Below are positions 8,581-17,274 of a stretch of DNA of 64,000 nucleotides, piece by piece. A program made the translations under genes and the position numbers. This DNA is from Shimia_B sp038525525. Lineage in GTDB: Bacteria > Pseudomonadota > Alphaproteobacteria > Rhodobacterales > Rhodobacteraceae. The stretch lies in assembly GCA_038525525.1 (NCBI GenBank), contig JBCBHO010000003.1:372001-436000 (forward strand). Direction: 5' to 3'. Under the pieces are notes generated by a model. That model ran no database searches. It saw only the letters and a program-made list of their open reading frames with translations, and was not told where the DNA came from. Each line of letters opens with the position of its first letter. Within the stretch, counting starts at the first letter, position 1.

Positions 8581-9111
8581 TCAGGCGTCGCAGCGTTGCT
8601 CGGCGTCTTCCACGGCGGCGGTGAAGCCGAGCAGCGAGAAGGTGTCGCGCGTCGTCGTCCCGCGGGAGGAGCGCGCCGTGACGATGGCCTGGCTGCCGCG
8701 TTTCATGGCGGTGACGATCTTGGCATCCTCGGCAGGGGAGGCGGCCCAGGCCCATTCGCCCTCGGTGAAGAGCTCGAACTCGGTGCCGTCGATGTTGAGA
8801 TTGACGGTGGATCCCGACGCAAAGGGATAGCCGCCAGTGAAGTTGAGCTGCCCGGAGACGGAATCCGACGGGCGGTAGAACACCATGAGCAGGATATCCC
8901 CGCGCCGCGCTGCCACGACACGCCCCTCGCGGGTGTTCACCGTCTCCTTGGGCGCGGTCACGCCCCAGCATTCCGTGGGATCGTCTGCCACGAAGACGCT
9001 CCAGTCGGTCTTGGCAGCCACGCGGTTCTCGCTCTGCTCCTGGGCAAAACCGGGAAGAGCGGCGGTGGCGAAGGTGGCCGTGGCGGCCAGCATGGCGATT
9101 GAACGGATCAT
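8581..9111 (-). CDS. Invasion-associated locus B (IalB) family exported protein
   Basis: A 176-residue periplasmic or secreted protein. The signal peptide is clear (MIRSIAMLAATATFATAALPGFAQ). The mature part matches the IalB family: a WSVFV.. CWGVTAPKE start, then DILLMVFYRPSDSVSGQLNFTGGYPF, EFELFTEGEWAWAA, DAKIVTAMKRGSQAIVTARSSRGT, and a terminal Cys that likely pairs with the Cys in ECWG. I chose the ATG ending at 9111 because GAGG lies nine bases upstream and it gives a proper signal; the frame also opens to 9177. Named for a Bartonella invasion factor, but the family is widespread in free-living alphaproteobacteria and the function here is unknown. Confidence 0.8.
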   Translation of the reverse strand: MIRSIAMLAATATFATAALPGFAQEQSENRVAAKTDWSVFVADDPTECWGVTAPKETVNTREGRVVAARRGDILLMVFYRPSDSVSGQLNFTGGYPFASGSTVNLNIDGTEFELFTEGEWAWAASPAEDAKIVTAMKRGSQAIVTARSSRGTTTRDTFSLLGFTAAVEDAEQRCDA

Positions 9112-9250
9112 CTCATCAAGCCTCATATGCGGGACGGGCAGTGCACGCGGGCCCGCCCTTGTTGTTGTGATTTCCATAGCCTAGCGAGGGCGCGTGAGCA
9201 AAGGCTCGCGCATCACATTTGCGATTTCTTGCCATCGGGAGAAGCAGGCC

Positions 9251-10213
9251 ATGGACGCGGGCGCACCCCTCATCGAAATTTGGCGCGGCTCGCTCCTCGA
9301 GAGCGTGCATGGGGGCCATGCCGTGATCGTGGACACGCGCGGCGAGATCATCGAGGCCTGGGGCGATCCGGGCGCCCTCATCTTCCCCCGGTCGTCCTGC
9401 AAGATGCTGCAGGCGCTGCCCTTGGCGCGGGCGGGGCTTGGCCTCTCGCCTGAGCAGCTGGCGCTCGCCTGCGCGTCCCATCAGGGGGCGGCGATCCACC
9501 GGGGTCGCGTCGCGACCTGGCTGGGTGAGCTCGGCCTCAGCGATGACGCGCTCCTCTGTGGTCCGCAGCCGCCCCGCGACGCGGCGGAACGCGACAGGCT
9601 CGTGCTGGAGGGTGGCCCGGTCTGCCAGGTCCACAACAATTGCTCGGGCAAGCACGCGGGTTTCCTGCATCTGGCGGCCCATATGGGCGCATCGCCCGAG
9701 GGCTACATCGCGCCCGATCATCCGGTGCAGCGGGCCGTGCGCGCGGCCTTCGAGGAGGCCGTGGGCGCCGACAGCCCCACCTGGGCGATCGACGGCTGCT
9801 CGGCGCCCAACTTCGCCTGTACGCTGACCGGTCTCGCGCGGGCCATGGCGCGCTTTGCGGCGGCGCGCGAGGGCGCGGAGGCCACGCTTCGGGAGGCGAT
9901 GATGGCTCATCCCGAGCTCGTGGCCGGGGAGACCCGCGCCTGCACCGAGCTCATGCGCGCCGCCCCGGGCGTGGCGCTCAAGACCGGCGCGGAGGGCGTC
10001 TTTATCGCGATCCTCAGGCACCAGAAGTTGGGCGTGACGCTCAAGATCGCCGATGGCGCCACGCGCGCCGCCGAGGCGGCGATCGCCGCGCTGCTCATCC
10101 GGCTGGGGGCGCTCGATCCCGCGCACCCGGCGGCCTTGAAGCGGCTCGGCCCGATCACGAACTGGGCCGGTCGCGAGACGGGGCGTGTGGCCGCGGGCGC
10201 GGCGCTGGCCTGA
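9251..10213 (+). CDS. Asparaginase II family protein
   Basis: A 320-residue protein of the Asparaginase_II family (first described in Rhizobium etli AnsA), expected to hydrolyse L-asparagine to aspartate and ammonia in the cytoplasm. Visible motifs: VHGGHAVIVDTRGEI, FPRSSCKMLQALPL, ALACASHQGAAIH, NNCSGKHAGFL (the conserved core) and IDGCSAPNFA. I chose the ATG at 9251 because GGGAGAAG precedes it; the frame opens at 9194. It is divergent from the IalB gene and convergent with dnaE2. No signal peptide. Confidence 0.88.
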   Translation: MDAGAPLIEIWRGSLLESVHGGHAVIVDTRGEIIEAWGDPGALIFPRSSCKMLQALPLARAGLGLSPEQLALACASHQGAAIHRGRVATWLGELGLSDDALLCGPQPPRDAAERDRLVLEGGPVCQVHNNCSGKHAGFLHLAAHMGASPEGYIAPDHPVQRAVRAAFEEAVGADSPTWAIDGCSAPNFACTLTGLARAMARFAAAREGAEATLREAMMAHPELVAGETRACTELMRAAPGVALKTGAEGVFIAILRHQKLGVTLKIADGATRAAEAAIAALLIRLGALDPAHPAALKRLGPITNWAGRETGRVAAGAALA

Positions 10214-10300
10214 GCCGCGGAGCGCGCATCCCGGCAGGCGGTGCCAGACAAGGCGCGCGGGCACTCGGTTTCGAGAGCCCCGGTTTCTTTGTGCCCTGTA

Positions 10301-10313
10301 CCTCCGCCGGAGG
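10301..10313 (-). terminator. Short palindrome downstream of dnaE2
   Basis: CCTCCGCCGGAGG lies about 30-40 bases past the dnaE2 stop in the gap between the convergent asparaginase and dnaE2 genes. On the minus strand it is followed by TACAGGGCACAAAGAAAC. Similar CCTCCGGCGGAGG hairpins are common 3' of Rhodobacterales genes (recollection, not searched). No U-tract, so weak. Confidence 0.3.
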
Positions 10314-10341
10314 CATGCGGAACGCGCCCCGTGCGGGGAGA

Positions 10342-13300
10342 TCAGCCGTTGCTCACTATCCTGAGCCCCTGGTCGCGCGGATGCTGGTGGCCGGTGCGGG
10401 CGGCGGCCACGCGGCGCATGGGCGCGACATCGGGCACGTTGCGCTCGGGCTTCGCGCGATCCCACATCTCCGTGCGTCCGGGCTGCAGCGCCTGCCAGTG
10501 GTCGCGCGCGAGGCCCACCTCCGAGAGTGCGGGTGCCTCGCCCATGCCGGGCGTCAGGCGGTGCCGCAGGAAGGCGAGCGGGTGCTTGCGCAGCGTCAGC
10601 CGCATGGCGACGTAATCCTCCACCACCTCCTCGCCTTCCGTCATGGCGGGCAGGTTCGGCGCGGCCTCGACGATGGCCTCGTCCTCGGTGTCCTGGGCGA
10701 ATAGCGGGAGCGGCTTCGTGCCCACCAGCGCCTTGGCCTCCCAGAGCGCCTCGCGCCGCGAGAGGCCGAGGCTCGCGAAGGCATCCGCTTCGGCGAGTGA
10801 TTTCACCGCCGCGGGGATGATGCCCGCGCGGCGCCAGACATCGCGCACTGTCCGGTAGCCATTGGCGCGGGCGGCCACGATCCAGATCGCATCCTCCTCA
10901 GACATGCCCTTGAGCTGCCGGAAGCCCAGCCGGATGGCGAGCGACCCGTCGGGCTGCGGTTCCATGATGTTGTCCCAGTCCGAGGCGTTGATGCAGACGG
11001 GCAGGACGGTCACGCCGTGCTCGCGGGCATCGCGCACGATCTGGGCAGGCGCGTAGAACCCCATGGGCTGCGAGTTGAGCAGCGCGCAGGCGAAGATGCC
11101 GGGATGGTGGCATTTCATCCACGCTGAGACGTAGACGAGGAGCGCGAAGCTCGCAGCGTGAGACTCCGGGAAGCCATAGGAGCCGAACCCCTCGATCTGA
11201 GAAAAGCAGCGCTCGGAGAAGTCCTGGTCATAGCCGTTGGCGGCCATGCCCTTCATGAAACGTTTGCGAAATTCCGACACGTTTCCGTGCTTTTTGAATG
11301 TCGCCAGCGCGCGACGCAGGCGATCGGCCTCCGACGGGTCGAAGCCCGCGCCCACGATGGCGATCTGCATGGCCTGCTCCTGGAAGAGGGGCACGCCCAG
11401 CGTCTTGCCCAGCACCTGCCCCAGCGCGTCGGAGGGGAAGGTGACTTCTTCCTCGCCATTCCTGCGGCGGATATAGGGGTGGACCATGTCGCCCTGGATC
11501 GGTCCCGGGCGGATGATGGCGACCTGGATCACCAGGTCGTAGAACTTCTGCGGCCGCATCCGGGGCAGGAAGTTCATCTGCGCCCGGCTTTCCACCTGGA
11601 AGACGCCGAGCGAGTCGGATTTGCAGAGCATGTCGTAGGTGGGCTTGTCGTCCTCGGGGACGGTCGCCAGCGTGAAGCGGTCGTTGTGGTGCAGGTCGAT
11701 GAGGTCGAAGGCCTTGCGGATGCAGCTGAGCATCCCGAGGGCGAGGATATCGACCTTCAGGATGCCAAGCGAGTCGATGTCGTCCTTGTCCCAGCAGATG
11801 ACGGTGCGGTCCTCCATCGTGGCGTTCTCGACGGGCACGAGTTCATCGAGCCGCCCTTCGGTGACGACGAACCCGCCCACATGCTGGCTGAGGTGCCGGG
11901 GAAAGCCGATGATCTCGTAGATCAGCTCCAGCGTTTGGATCAGATGCTGGTCGGTGGGGTCGAGCCCGATCTCGGCCATCCGCTCCGCCTCGAGCCCGTT
12001 GGCCGAGAAAAAGCCCCAGAGCTGGGAGGACATGGCCGCGATGGTATCCTCGGAGAGCCCCATGGCCGTGCCCACCTCTCGCACCGCGCGCTTGCCGCGG
12101 TAGTGGATGACGGTGGCGCAGAGCCCCGCACGGTGGCGGCCGTAGCGCTCGTAGATGTGCTGGATGACCTCCTCGCGCCGCTCGTGTTCGAAATCGACGT
12201 CGATATCGGGGGGCTCGTTCCGCGCCTCGGAGACGAAGCGCTCGAAGACCATGGTGCCGAGTTCGGGCGAGACGGAGGTGACGCCCAGGCAGTAGCAGAC
12301 CACCGAATTGGCCGCCGAGCCGCGCCCCTGACAGAGGATCCCTTGCGAGCGGGCGTAGGAGACGATGTCGTTGACGGTGAGAAAGTAGGGCTCGTATTTC
12401 AGTTTCCCGATGAGCGTGAGCTCGTGCTCGAGGAGCTTGTGGACCCGCTCTGTCGCGCCATCCGGGTAGCGCCAGGCGAGGCCCTCATAGGCCAAGCGGC
12501 GGAGCCGCGCGGGGGGCTCTTCCCCGCCCATGACCTCCTTGGGGTATTCATAGCGCAGCTCCTCCAGCGAGAAATTCAGCCGCGCGGCAAGGGCGGCGGC
12601 GCGGTCCACCGCGTCCTCGTGCCCCGTGAAGAGTCGCCGCATCTCCGTCTCCGAGCGCAGGCGCTGCTCGGCATTGGCCTGCGCCTCCCGGCCCAGCGCG
12701 TCGATGCGGGTGCCCAGGCGGATGGCGGTGAGCACGTCGGTGAGCTTGCGCCGGCGGCCGTGATGCATCAGCGGGAGCGCGGAGGCCACGAGCGGCAGGC
12801 CGATATTCCGGGCGAGGCGCGCGCACGCTGTGAAACGCGCGGCGTCCTGCCCGTCATAGCGCGGCGCCGCGAGGAGGTGACAGGCCCCGGGAAAGCGGAG
12901 CGTCAGCCCCCGCGCCGCCTCTGCCCAGGCGCGCCCGCCGGGCTGCGAGAGCGGCTCCCGGGGCGGATGGAGCAAAAGCTCGAGCCCCGCCCCGAAATCC
13001 TCGAGATCCGAGAGGTGGAGGATGCAACTGCCTTTCTCAGCCCGAAGCCGCCCGCGGGAGATGAGCCGGCACAGATGCCCCCAGCCCACGCGGTCCCGGG
13101 GCAGCGCCGTGACGGTGAAGCCATCCACCAGCACGAGCCGCGTCGCGGGGATGAGCCGCGGGACATTCCGGATCGCCGCGCTCGCGGGCCGCGGCAGATG
13201 CGCGGGGCAGGGCGGGCCGATGGTGCCGTCCCGTGCGTCGGCCTCCGCGCGCAGCTTCACCCGGCGCGCGATCTCCTTGGCCTCGGTATGGGCGCGCACG

Positions 13301-13452
13301 ATGCCGGCGACGCTGTTTTCATCGGCGATGGCGAGCGCCGGCTGCCCCAGCAGCGCGGCACGGCGCATGTACTCCTCCGGATGCGCGCCGCCGGTGAGGA
13401 ATGTGAAGTTCGACGTGGCCGAAAGTTCGGCGAAGGGAGGGTGGTCCGTCAT
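10342..13452 (-). CDS. dnaE2: Error-prone DNA polymerase DnaE2, C-terminal OB domain apparently missing
   Basis: SOS-induced C-family polymerase alpha subunit used for translesion DNA synthesis. The N-terminal PHP domain is residues ~1-280 (ELSATSNFTFLTGGAHPEEY). The polymerase core keeps the catalytic Asp pair in PDIDVDFEHERREEVI (residues 415-430), QGRGSAANSVV, and KVDILALGMLS for the third Asp. Helix-hairpin-helix and beta-clamp regions follow (QIEGFGSYGFPESHAASFA, EDYVAMRLTLRKHPLAFL). DnaE2 normally continues into an OB fold with LEDETG and VVWP motifs. Here HPLAFLRHRLTPG jumps to a charged tail and then AARTGHQHPRDQGLR, resembling only the extreme family C-terminus. AGGAG precedes the ATG. 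A LexA box lies 38-52 bases upstream. No imuA or imuB is adjacent. Confidence 0.92.
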   Translation of the reverse strand: MTDHPPFAELSATSNFTFLTGGAHPEEYMRRAALLGQPALAIADENSVAGIVRAHTEAKEIARRVKLRAEADARDGTIGPPCPAHLPRPASAAIRNVPRLIPATRLVLVDGFTVTALPRDRVGWGHLCRLISRGRLRAEKGSCILHLSDLEDFGAGLELLLHPPREPLSQPGGRAWAEAARGLTLRFPGACHLLAAPRYDGQDAARFTACARLARNIGLPLVASALPLMHHGRRRKLTDVLTAIRLGTRIDALGREAQANAEQRLRSETEMRRLFTGHEDAVDRAAALAARLNFSLEELRYEYPKEVMGGEEPPARLRRLAYEGLAWRYPDGATERVHKLLEHELTLIGKLKYEPYFLTVNDIVSYARSQGILCQGRGSAANSVVCYCLGVTSVSPELGTMVFERFVSEARNEPPDIDVDFEHERREEVIQHIYERYGRHRAGLCATVIHYRGKRAVREVGTAMGLSEDTIAAMSSQLWGFFSANGLEAERMAEIGLDPTDQHLIQTLELIYEIIGFPRHLSQHVGGFVVTEGRLDELVPVENATMEDRTVICWDKDDIDSLGILKVDILALGMLSCIRKAFDLIDLHHNDRFTLATVPEDDKPTYDMLCKSDSLGVFQVESRAQMNFLPRMRPQKFYDLVIQVAIIRPGPIQGDMVHPYIRRRNGEEEVTFPSDALGQVLGKTLGVPLFQEQAMQIAIVGAGFDPSEADRLRRALATFKKHGNVSEFRKRFMKGMAANGYDQDFSERCFSQIEGFGSYGFPESHAASFALLVYVSAWMKCHHPGIFACALLNSQPMGFYAPAQIVRDAREHGVTVLPVCINASDWDNIMEPQPDGSLAIRLGFRQLKGMSEEDAIWIVAARANGYRTVRDVWRRAGIIPAAVKSLAEADAFASLGLSRREALWEAKALVGTKPLPLFAQDTEDEAIVEAAPNLPAMTEGEEVVEDYVAMRLTLRKHPLAFLRHRLTPGMGEAPALSEVGLARDHWQALQPGRTEMWDRAKPERNVPDVAPMRRVAAARTGHQHPRDQGLRIVSNG

Positions 13453-13489
13453 GGAGTGGCAGCTCCTGAAACGACTCGGAGGTTTAGTT

Positions 13490-13504
13490 GTTCACATTTT
13501 GTTC
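13490..13504. promoter_or_regulatory. LexA (SOS) box upstream of dnaE2
   Basis: GTTC-ACATTTT-GTTC, an exact match to the alphaproteobacterial LexA operator GTTC-N7-GTTC. It is 38-52 bases upstream of the dnaE2 ATG, where a repressor would cover the promoter. It fits the known SOS control of dnaE2 in this class. Confidence 0.85.
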
Positions 13505-13575
13505 CAGATTGCCAGCGCTGTCCTGTGCAAGGGCCGGGCCAGGGGGCTGCCGGGCCATGCCCGTCCCGCGCGGGG

Positions 13576-14076
13576 CTAGTCGGCCGCCCGTTCTCCGGCG
13601 CTCTCCCGGGCGCAGGGGCCGCCCGCGTGGCAGGCACGGATCCGGGCAATCTGAGCCTCTGTCGGGTCGGGGAAGGCGCTGCCTCCGCAGGGCCCGAGCG
13701 ATAGCAGATACCCGTCCGCGTGCTCCTGAAGAAAGGCCAGCATCTCCACGCCCGGTGCGATCGAGGCGCACCACGGGCCCGCGCAGGTGGCGGCGATGGT
13801 CACATTGAGCTCGGTGAGGAAGTCGAACCCGTCACCGGAGAACAACGCCCCGGTGAAGCCCGCCTCCACGCGCCGCGTGCCTGCCCAACTCCCCTCTCCC
13901 GCCGGTCGCGGCGCCAGCGCCTCCGGTGCAAAGCTGAAGCGACCCAGGGCGATGACGTAGGTCTCCTCTGCGGCGGCCGCATCGAGATAGGCCCGCGACA
14001 CCGAGACAGGCAGACAGCTCAGGGCACTGGCCGGGGACGCCAGGAAGATAAGACACGCCAGAAAGACTGCTCGCAT
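13576..14076 (-). CDS. Exported hypothetical protein
   Basis: A 166-residue protein of unknown family. From the ATG ending at 14076 it has a clean signal peptide (MRAVFLACLIFLASPASA, then LSCLPVS). The mature part has six Cys (SCLPV, ATCAGPWCAS, LGPCGG, RACHAGGPC), consistent with periplasmic disulfides. Short motifs include YVIALGRFSFAPE and GVEMLAFLQEHADGYLLSLGPCGG. The open frame continues upstream to 14547, but that portion is antisense-frame overlap with rppH. It is the last gene of the minus-strand block after rppH, with 55 bases between, so it may share its transcript. Confidence 0.7.
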   Translation of the reverse strand: MRAVFLACLIFLASPASALSCLPVSVSRAYLDAAAAEETYVIALGRFSFAPEALAPRPAGEGSWAGTRRVEAGFTGALFSGDGFDFLTELNVTIAATCAGPWCASIAPGVEMLAFLQEHADGYLLSLGPCGGSAFPDPTEAQIARIRACHAGGPCARESAGERAAD

Positions 14077-14131
14077 GGCGCCAGGGTGGACCGGCCTGCC
14101 GCCCAAGACAATCCGTTGAGATGGGAGGGTC

Positions 14132-14620
14132 TCAGATCGCGGGGCCGAGCTCCGCCAGGACGCGCTCGTAGACCTCGCGCTTGAAGGGCACGATTGCCCC
14201 TGCCAGCTCCTCAGGTGGCAACCACTTCCAGGCGGAGAATTCAGGGTCTTCGGTGGCGATGTCCACGTCTCCGTCGACGCCCAGAAAGCGCATGAGAAAG
14301 TACTTCTGCTCCTGTCCCCGCCACTTGCCGCCCCAGAGCCGCGGCACGAGGTCGGTTGGCAGGTCATAGGCGAGCCAGCCCTGCGTCTCCGCCTCGATCC
14401 GCACGAGGCGGGCAGGGACGCCTGTTTCCTCCTCCAGTTCACGCAGCGCCGCGGCCTCCGGGCTCTCGCCCTTGTCGATCCCGCCCTGCGGCATCTGCCA
14501 GGCGTCCTGCCCCGGCGGTGCGTCGCGGCGCTGGCCCACGAAGACATGGCCCGCCGCGTTTACGAGCATGACGCCCACGTTGCGCCGGTAGGGGAGCCGC
14601 GCGATTTCATCCGGTGTCAT
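14132..14620 (-). CDS. rppH: RNA pyrophosphohydrolase (Nudix)
   Basis: Removes pyrophosphate from the 5' end of primary transcripts, starting RNase E-dependent decay. The Nudix box GX5EX7REUXEEXGU is complete (GGIDKGESPEAAALRELEEETGV region, residues ~47-69). The family N-terminus LPYRRNVGVMLVN and the later QEQKYFLMRF and PEFSAWKWLPPEEL motifs are present. 162 residues, typical. The frame opens to 14701, but the ATG ending at 14620 (MTPDEIARLPYRRN) matches the family start. It sits downstream of the S41 peptidase gene, the usual order in alphaproteobacteria. Confidence 0.93.
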   Translation of the reverse strand: MTPDEIARLPYRRNVGVMLVNAAGHVFVGQRRDAPPGQDAWQMPQGGIDKGESPEAAALRELEEETGVPARLVRIEAETQGWLAYDLPTDLVPRLWGGKWRGQEQKYFLMRFLGVDGDVDIATEDPEFSAWKWLPPEELAGAIVPFKREVYERVLAELGPAI

Positions 14621-14767
14621 GACACATGTCCCAAATCCAGATCGGCGCGCCTCCGGCGGCCCCGGGCGCGCCCGAGCGCAGCGAGGCCACCGAAGGCGCA
14701 AGCGTCAGCGCGGCGGGGAGGCGGGCGGGCCCGCTTTGGCAGAACGCGCCGCTCCCGGGTCGGAGCC

Positions 14768-16096
14768 TCACTGCTGCAGCGCGCTCAGGCCCTTGAGGAT
14801 GTCGATGGCGTAGGCCAGCTGGTAATCCTCTTCGCGGAGCTCGGCCGTGGCCTCGGCGATGGCCTCCTCCGCCTCGATCTGCTCGAGTTGTTCATCGGTG
14901 AGCTCGTTGCCGAGCGACCCGCGCAGGTCCGCTTCGGAGCGGGAGGGACGCTGGTTTTCTTCCTCTTCCTCGGTGACCTCGGCCGCGCGGCGGGGCTGCT
15001 CGACGATGATGTCGGGCGAGATGCCCAGCGCCTGGATCGAGCGGCCCGAGGGCGTGTAGTACCGCGCCGTCGTCAGGCGCATGGCGCCGGAGCCCCGCAG
15101 CGGCATGATCGACTGGACCGAGCCCTTGCCGAAGCTTTTCGTGCCCACGACGATGGCGCGGCGGTGATCCTGCAGCGCACCGGCCACGATCTCGGACGCA
15201 GAGGCGGAGCCGCCATTGATGAGCACCACCACGGGCAGGCCCTGCGCGAGGTCGTCGGGGGAGGCGTTGAAGCGCTCGGCATCCTGCGGATCGCGGCCCC
15301 GGGTGCTCACGATCTCGCCCGCCGTCAGGAATGCGTCGGAGACCCGCACCGCCGCTGTCAGGAGGCCGCCGGGATTGTTGCGCAGGTCCACCACGACGCC
15401 CGAGACGTTGGAGATCCCGCCCGCCTCGTCGATCTGCTCGGCGAGCCCGTCGCGCAGGTTGGGGTAGGTCTGGTCGTTGAAGGTGGAGACGCGCAGCACG
15501 ATGGCGTCGCCCTCGGTGCGGGTGCGCACGGCTGTCAGGCGGATCGTGTCCCGCACGATGGTGATGTCAAAGGGATCGTCCTCGCCTTCGCGCACCACGG
15601 TGATCACGATCTCCGATCCCACGGGGCCGCGCATGAGCTCCACCGCCTCGTCGAGCGTGAGGCCCAGCAGGCCTTCTCCGTCCACATGGGTGATGAAATC
15701 ACCGGCTTCGACGCCCGCGATATCGGCGGGCGTGTCGTCCATGGGGGCCACGACCTTCACGAAGCCCTCCTCCTGGGTCACCTCGATGCCAAGCCCGCCG
15801 AATTCCCCGCGCGTCTGGACGCGCATGTCGGCGGCATCGTCCGGCGAGAGATAGGAGGAATGCGGGTCGAGCGAGGTCAGCATCCCGTCGATGGCCGCCT
15901 CGATGAGCTCCTCGCTCCCCACCTCTTCGACGTATTGCGCGCGGATGCGCTGGAAGATGTCGCCGAAGAGATCGAGCTGTTCATAGACGTTCGCCTGCTC
16001 GTCCGCTTGCTGCGCGAGAAGCGGGCCGGCGACCTGGGTCGTCGCGATCCCGCCGGCCAAAATGCCGATCCCTGCCGCAAAGATGAATTTCCGCAT
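14768..16096 (-). CDS. S41-family C-terminal processing peptidase (CtpA-like)
   Basis: Periplasmic serine protease of the tail-specific/CtpA family, 442 residues. It has an N-terminal signal (MRKFIFAAGIGILAGGIATTQVAG). A helical region leads into a PDZ domain (GGLGIEVTQEEGFVKVVAPMDDTPADIAGVEAGDFITHVDG). The protease core has the catalytic Ser in NGGSASASEIVAGALQD and the general-base Lys in KSFGKGSVQS. A Glu-rich C-terminal tail follows. GAGGAA precedes the ATG ending at 16096. Three bases separate it from the envC-like gene upstream, so the two are co-transcribed. Such pairs process or regulate peptidoglycan hydrolysis. Confidence 0.92.
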   Translation of the reverse strand: MRKFIFAAGIGILAGGIATTQVAGPLLAQQADEQANVYEQLDLFGDIFQRIRAQYVEEVGSEELIEAAIDGMLTSLDPHSSYLSPDDAADMRVQTRGEFGGLGIEVTQEEGFVKVVAPMDDTPADIAGVEAGDFITHVDGEGLLGLTLDEAVELMRGPVGSEIVITVVREGEDDPFDITIVRDTIRLTAVRTRTEGDAIVLRVSTFNDQTYPNLRDGLAEQIDEAGGISNVSGVVVDLRNNPGGLLTAAVRVSDAFLTAGEIVSTRGRDPQDAERFNASPDDLAQGLPVVVLINGGSASASEIVAGALQDHRRAIVVGTKSFGKGSVQSIMPLRGSGAMRLTTARYYTPSGRSIQALGISPDIIVEQPRRAAEVTEEEEENQRPSRSEADLRGSLGNELTDEQLEQIEAEEAIAEATAELREEDYQLAYAIDILKGLSALQQ

Positions 16097-16098
16097 CG

Positions 16099-17274
16099 TC
16101 AGTTCCTCTCCAGTGCGAACCACTCTTCGGGGTCTGCTTTTTCCTGATTCACCCGCACTTCGATATAGAGCGTTTCACTGCGCTCGGAGGAAGTGGAGTC
16201 CTCACCGGCACCCATCAGGCCGAGGGGCGCGCCAGTGGTGATAACGTCGCCTGCGGATACATAGATATCTTCGAGCCCCGCAAGCACCAGCAAAACGTCG
16301 CGGGCGGGCTCAAGGATCATCACATTTCCGTAGTCGAGCAGCGGGCCTTCGAAGCGGACGGTGCCCGCCGAGGGCGCCGTGACGAGGGCCGCGGGCTCGG
16401 TGGCGAGAATGAGGCCGGGGCGGCTGATCCCGGCGGCATCCGCCTCGCCGAAGCGGCGCAGGACCGTGCCACGTACTGGAAGCTCGAATGTGCCGGCGAG
16501 CGCATCGGCGCTAGGGAGAGCGCCGGCACCCGCGTCCGCACCAGCGCCGCCATCGGTCACCCGGGCCAAGCCGGCGGCGAAGCCGTCCAGCGTCTCGGAG
16601 GCCGCGATGAGGAGCGCGATCTGGATCGGGTCCTCGGTGAAGCGCGTGGGCAGGGGCGTACGGTCCGCGATCGCGCGAGACAGCGCCGCGCGCGCCTCCT
16701 CGACCCCGACGAGGCCTTCTGTGAGCCGGATGGCGGCATCGGCCTGCAGTGCGCGGAGGTCGGACACGTCGGCAAGATCGGCGCGCAGGGCCGCGACCTC
16801 GGCCTGCAGCGCGGGCGTGACGTCGGACAGGAGCATGCTCGAGCGGGCCGCGCCCGTGGGTCCTGACGGATGGAGGAGCATCTGTGGCGTGCCGCGCTGG
16901 CTCATGATCTGAAGCGCGCCGATGAGGCGGGACACCTCGTCCTCCTTGGCGGCGAGGCTGCGTGTGAGCCTGTCTTCCGCCTGCGCCGCCGCGCGCTGTC
17001 CGACGCGGATTGCGGCGAGCCCGTCCTCGAAGGCGCGAACCGTTTCGGTGAGCGCTGCGATGCGGTCCCGACCGCTATCGGCCGCGTCGAGCGCCTCGGT
17101 GGCGGCCTCGATGGCGGCCATGGCGGCGCGGGCCTCCGCCGCGGGATCGGCCGTCGCGGGCGCGGTGAAGCTGAAGGTCACGAAGCCCAGCGCGATGGCA
17201 GAAAGAAGCGCGCGGCCAGCGCCATCTCTGACCGAAGCGGCACGCCGGTCAAGTCTGAGGCAGTTTTGTCTCAC
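16099..17274 (-). CDS. EnvC-like murein hydrolase activator (degenerate M23/LytM)
   Basis: Predicted periplasmic activator of cell-division amidases. From the GTG ending at 17274 it is 391 residues: a signal segment (ALLSAIALGFVTFSFTAPATA), long coiled-coil helices (residues ~40-230, rich in Ala, Glu and Arg), then a C-terminal LytM domain (FELPVRGTVLRRFGE, APSAGTVRFEGPLLDYGNVMILE, LYIEVRVN). The zinc ligands of active M23 enzymes are absent (no HxxxD before the GLILAT strand, and EVRV in place of HxH), as in non-enzymatic EnvC. GTGA start/stop overlap with gpmI, so translationally coupled. The open frame into gpmI (to 18051) is not coding. Confidence 0.85.
   Translation of the reverse strand: MRQNCLRLDRRAASVRDGAGRALLSAIALGFVTFSFTAPATADPAAEARAAMAAIEAATEALDAADSGRDRIAALTETVRAFEDGLAAIRVGQRAAAQAEDRLTRSLAAKEDEVSRLIGALQIMSQRGTPQMLLHPSGPTGAARSSMLLSDVTPALQAEVAALRADLADVSDLRALQADAAIRLTEGLVGVEEARAALSRAIADRTPLPTRFTEDPIQIALLIAASETLDGFAAGLARVTDGGAGADAGAGALPSADALAGTFELPVRGTVLRRFGEADAAGISRPGLILATEPAALVTAPSAGTVRFEGPLLDYGNVMILEPARDVLLVLAGLEDIYVSAGDVITTGAPLGLMGAGEDSTSSERSETLYIEVRVNQEKADPEEWFALERN

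Noticed and set aside
11158..13704. 848-residue open frame on the plus strand opposite dnaE2
   Set aside because: Antisense shadow of a high-GC gene; lacks any family motif and has Arg/Gly/His-rich composition.
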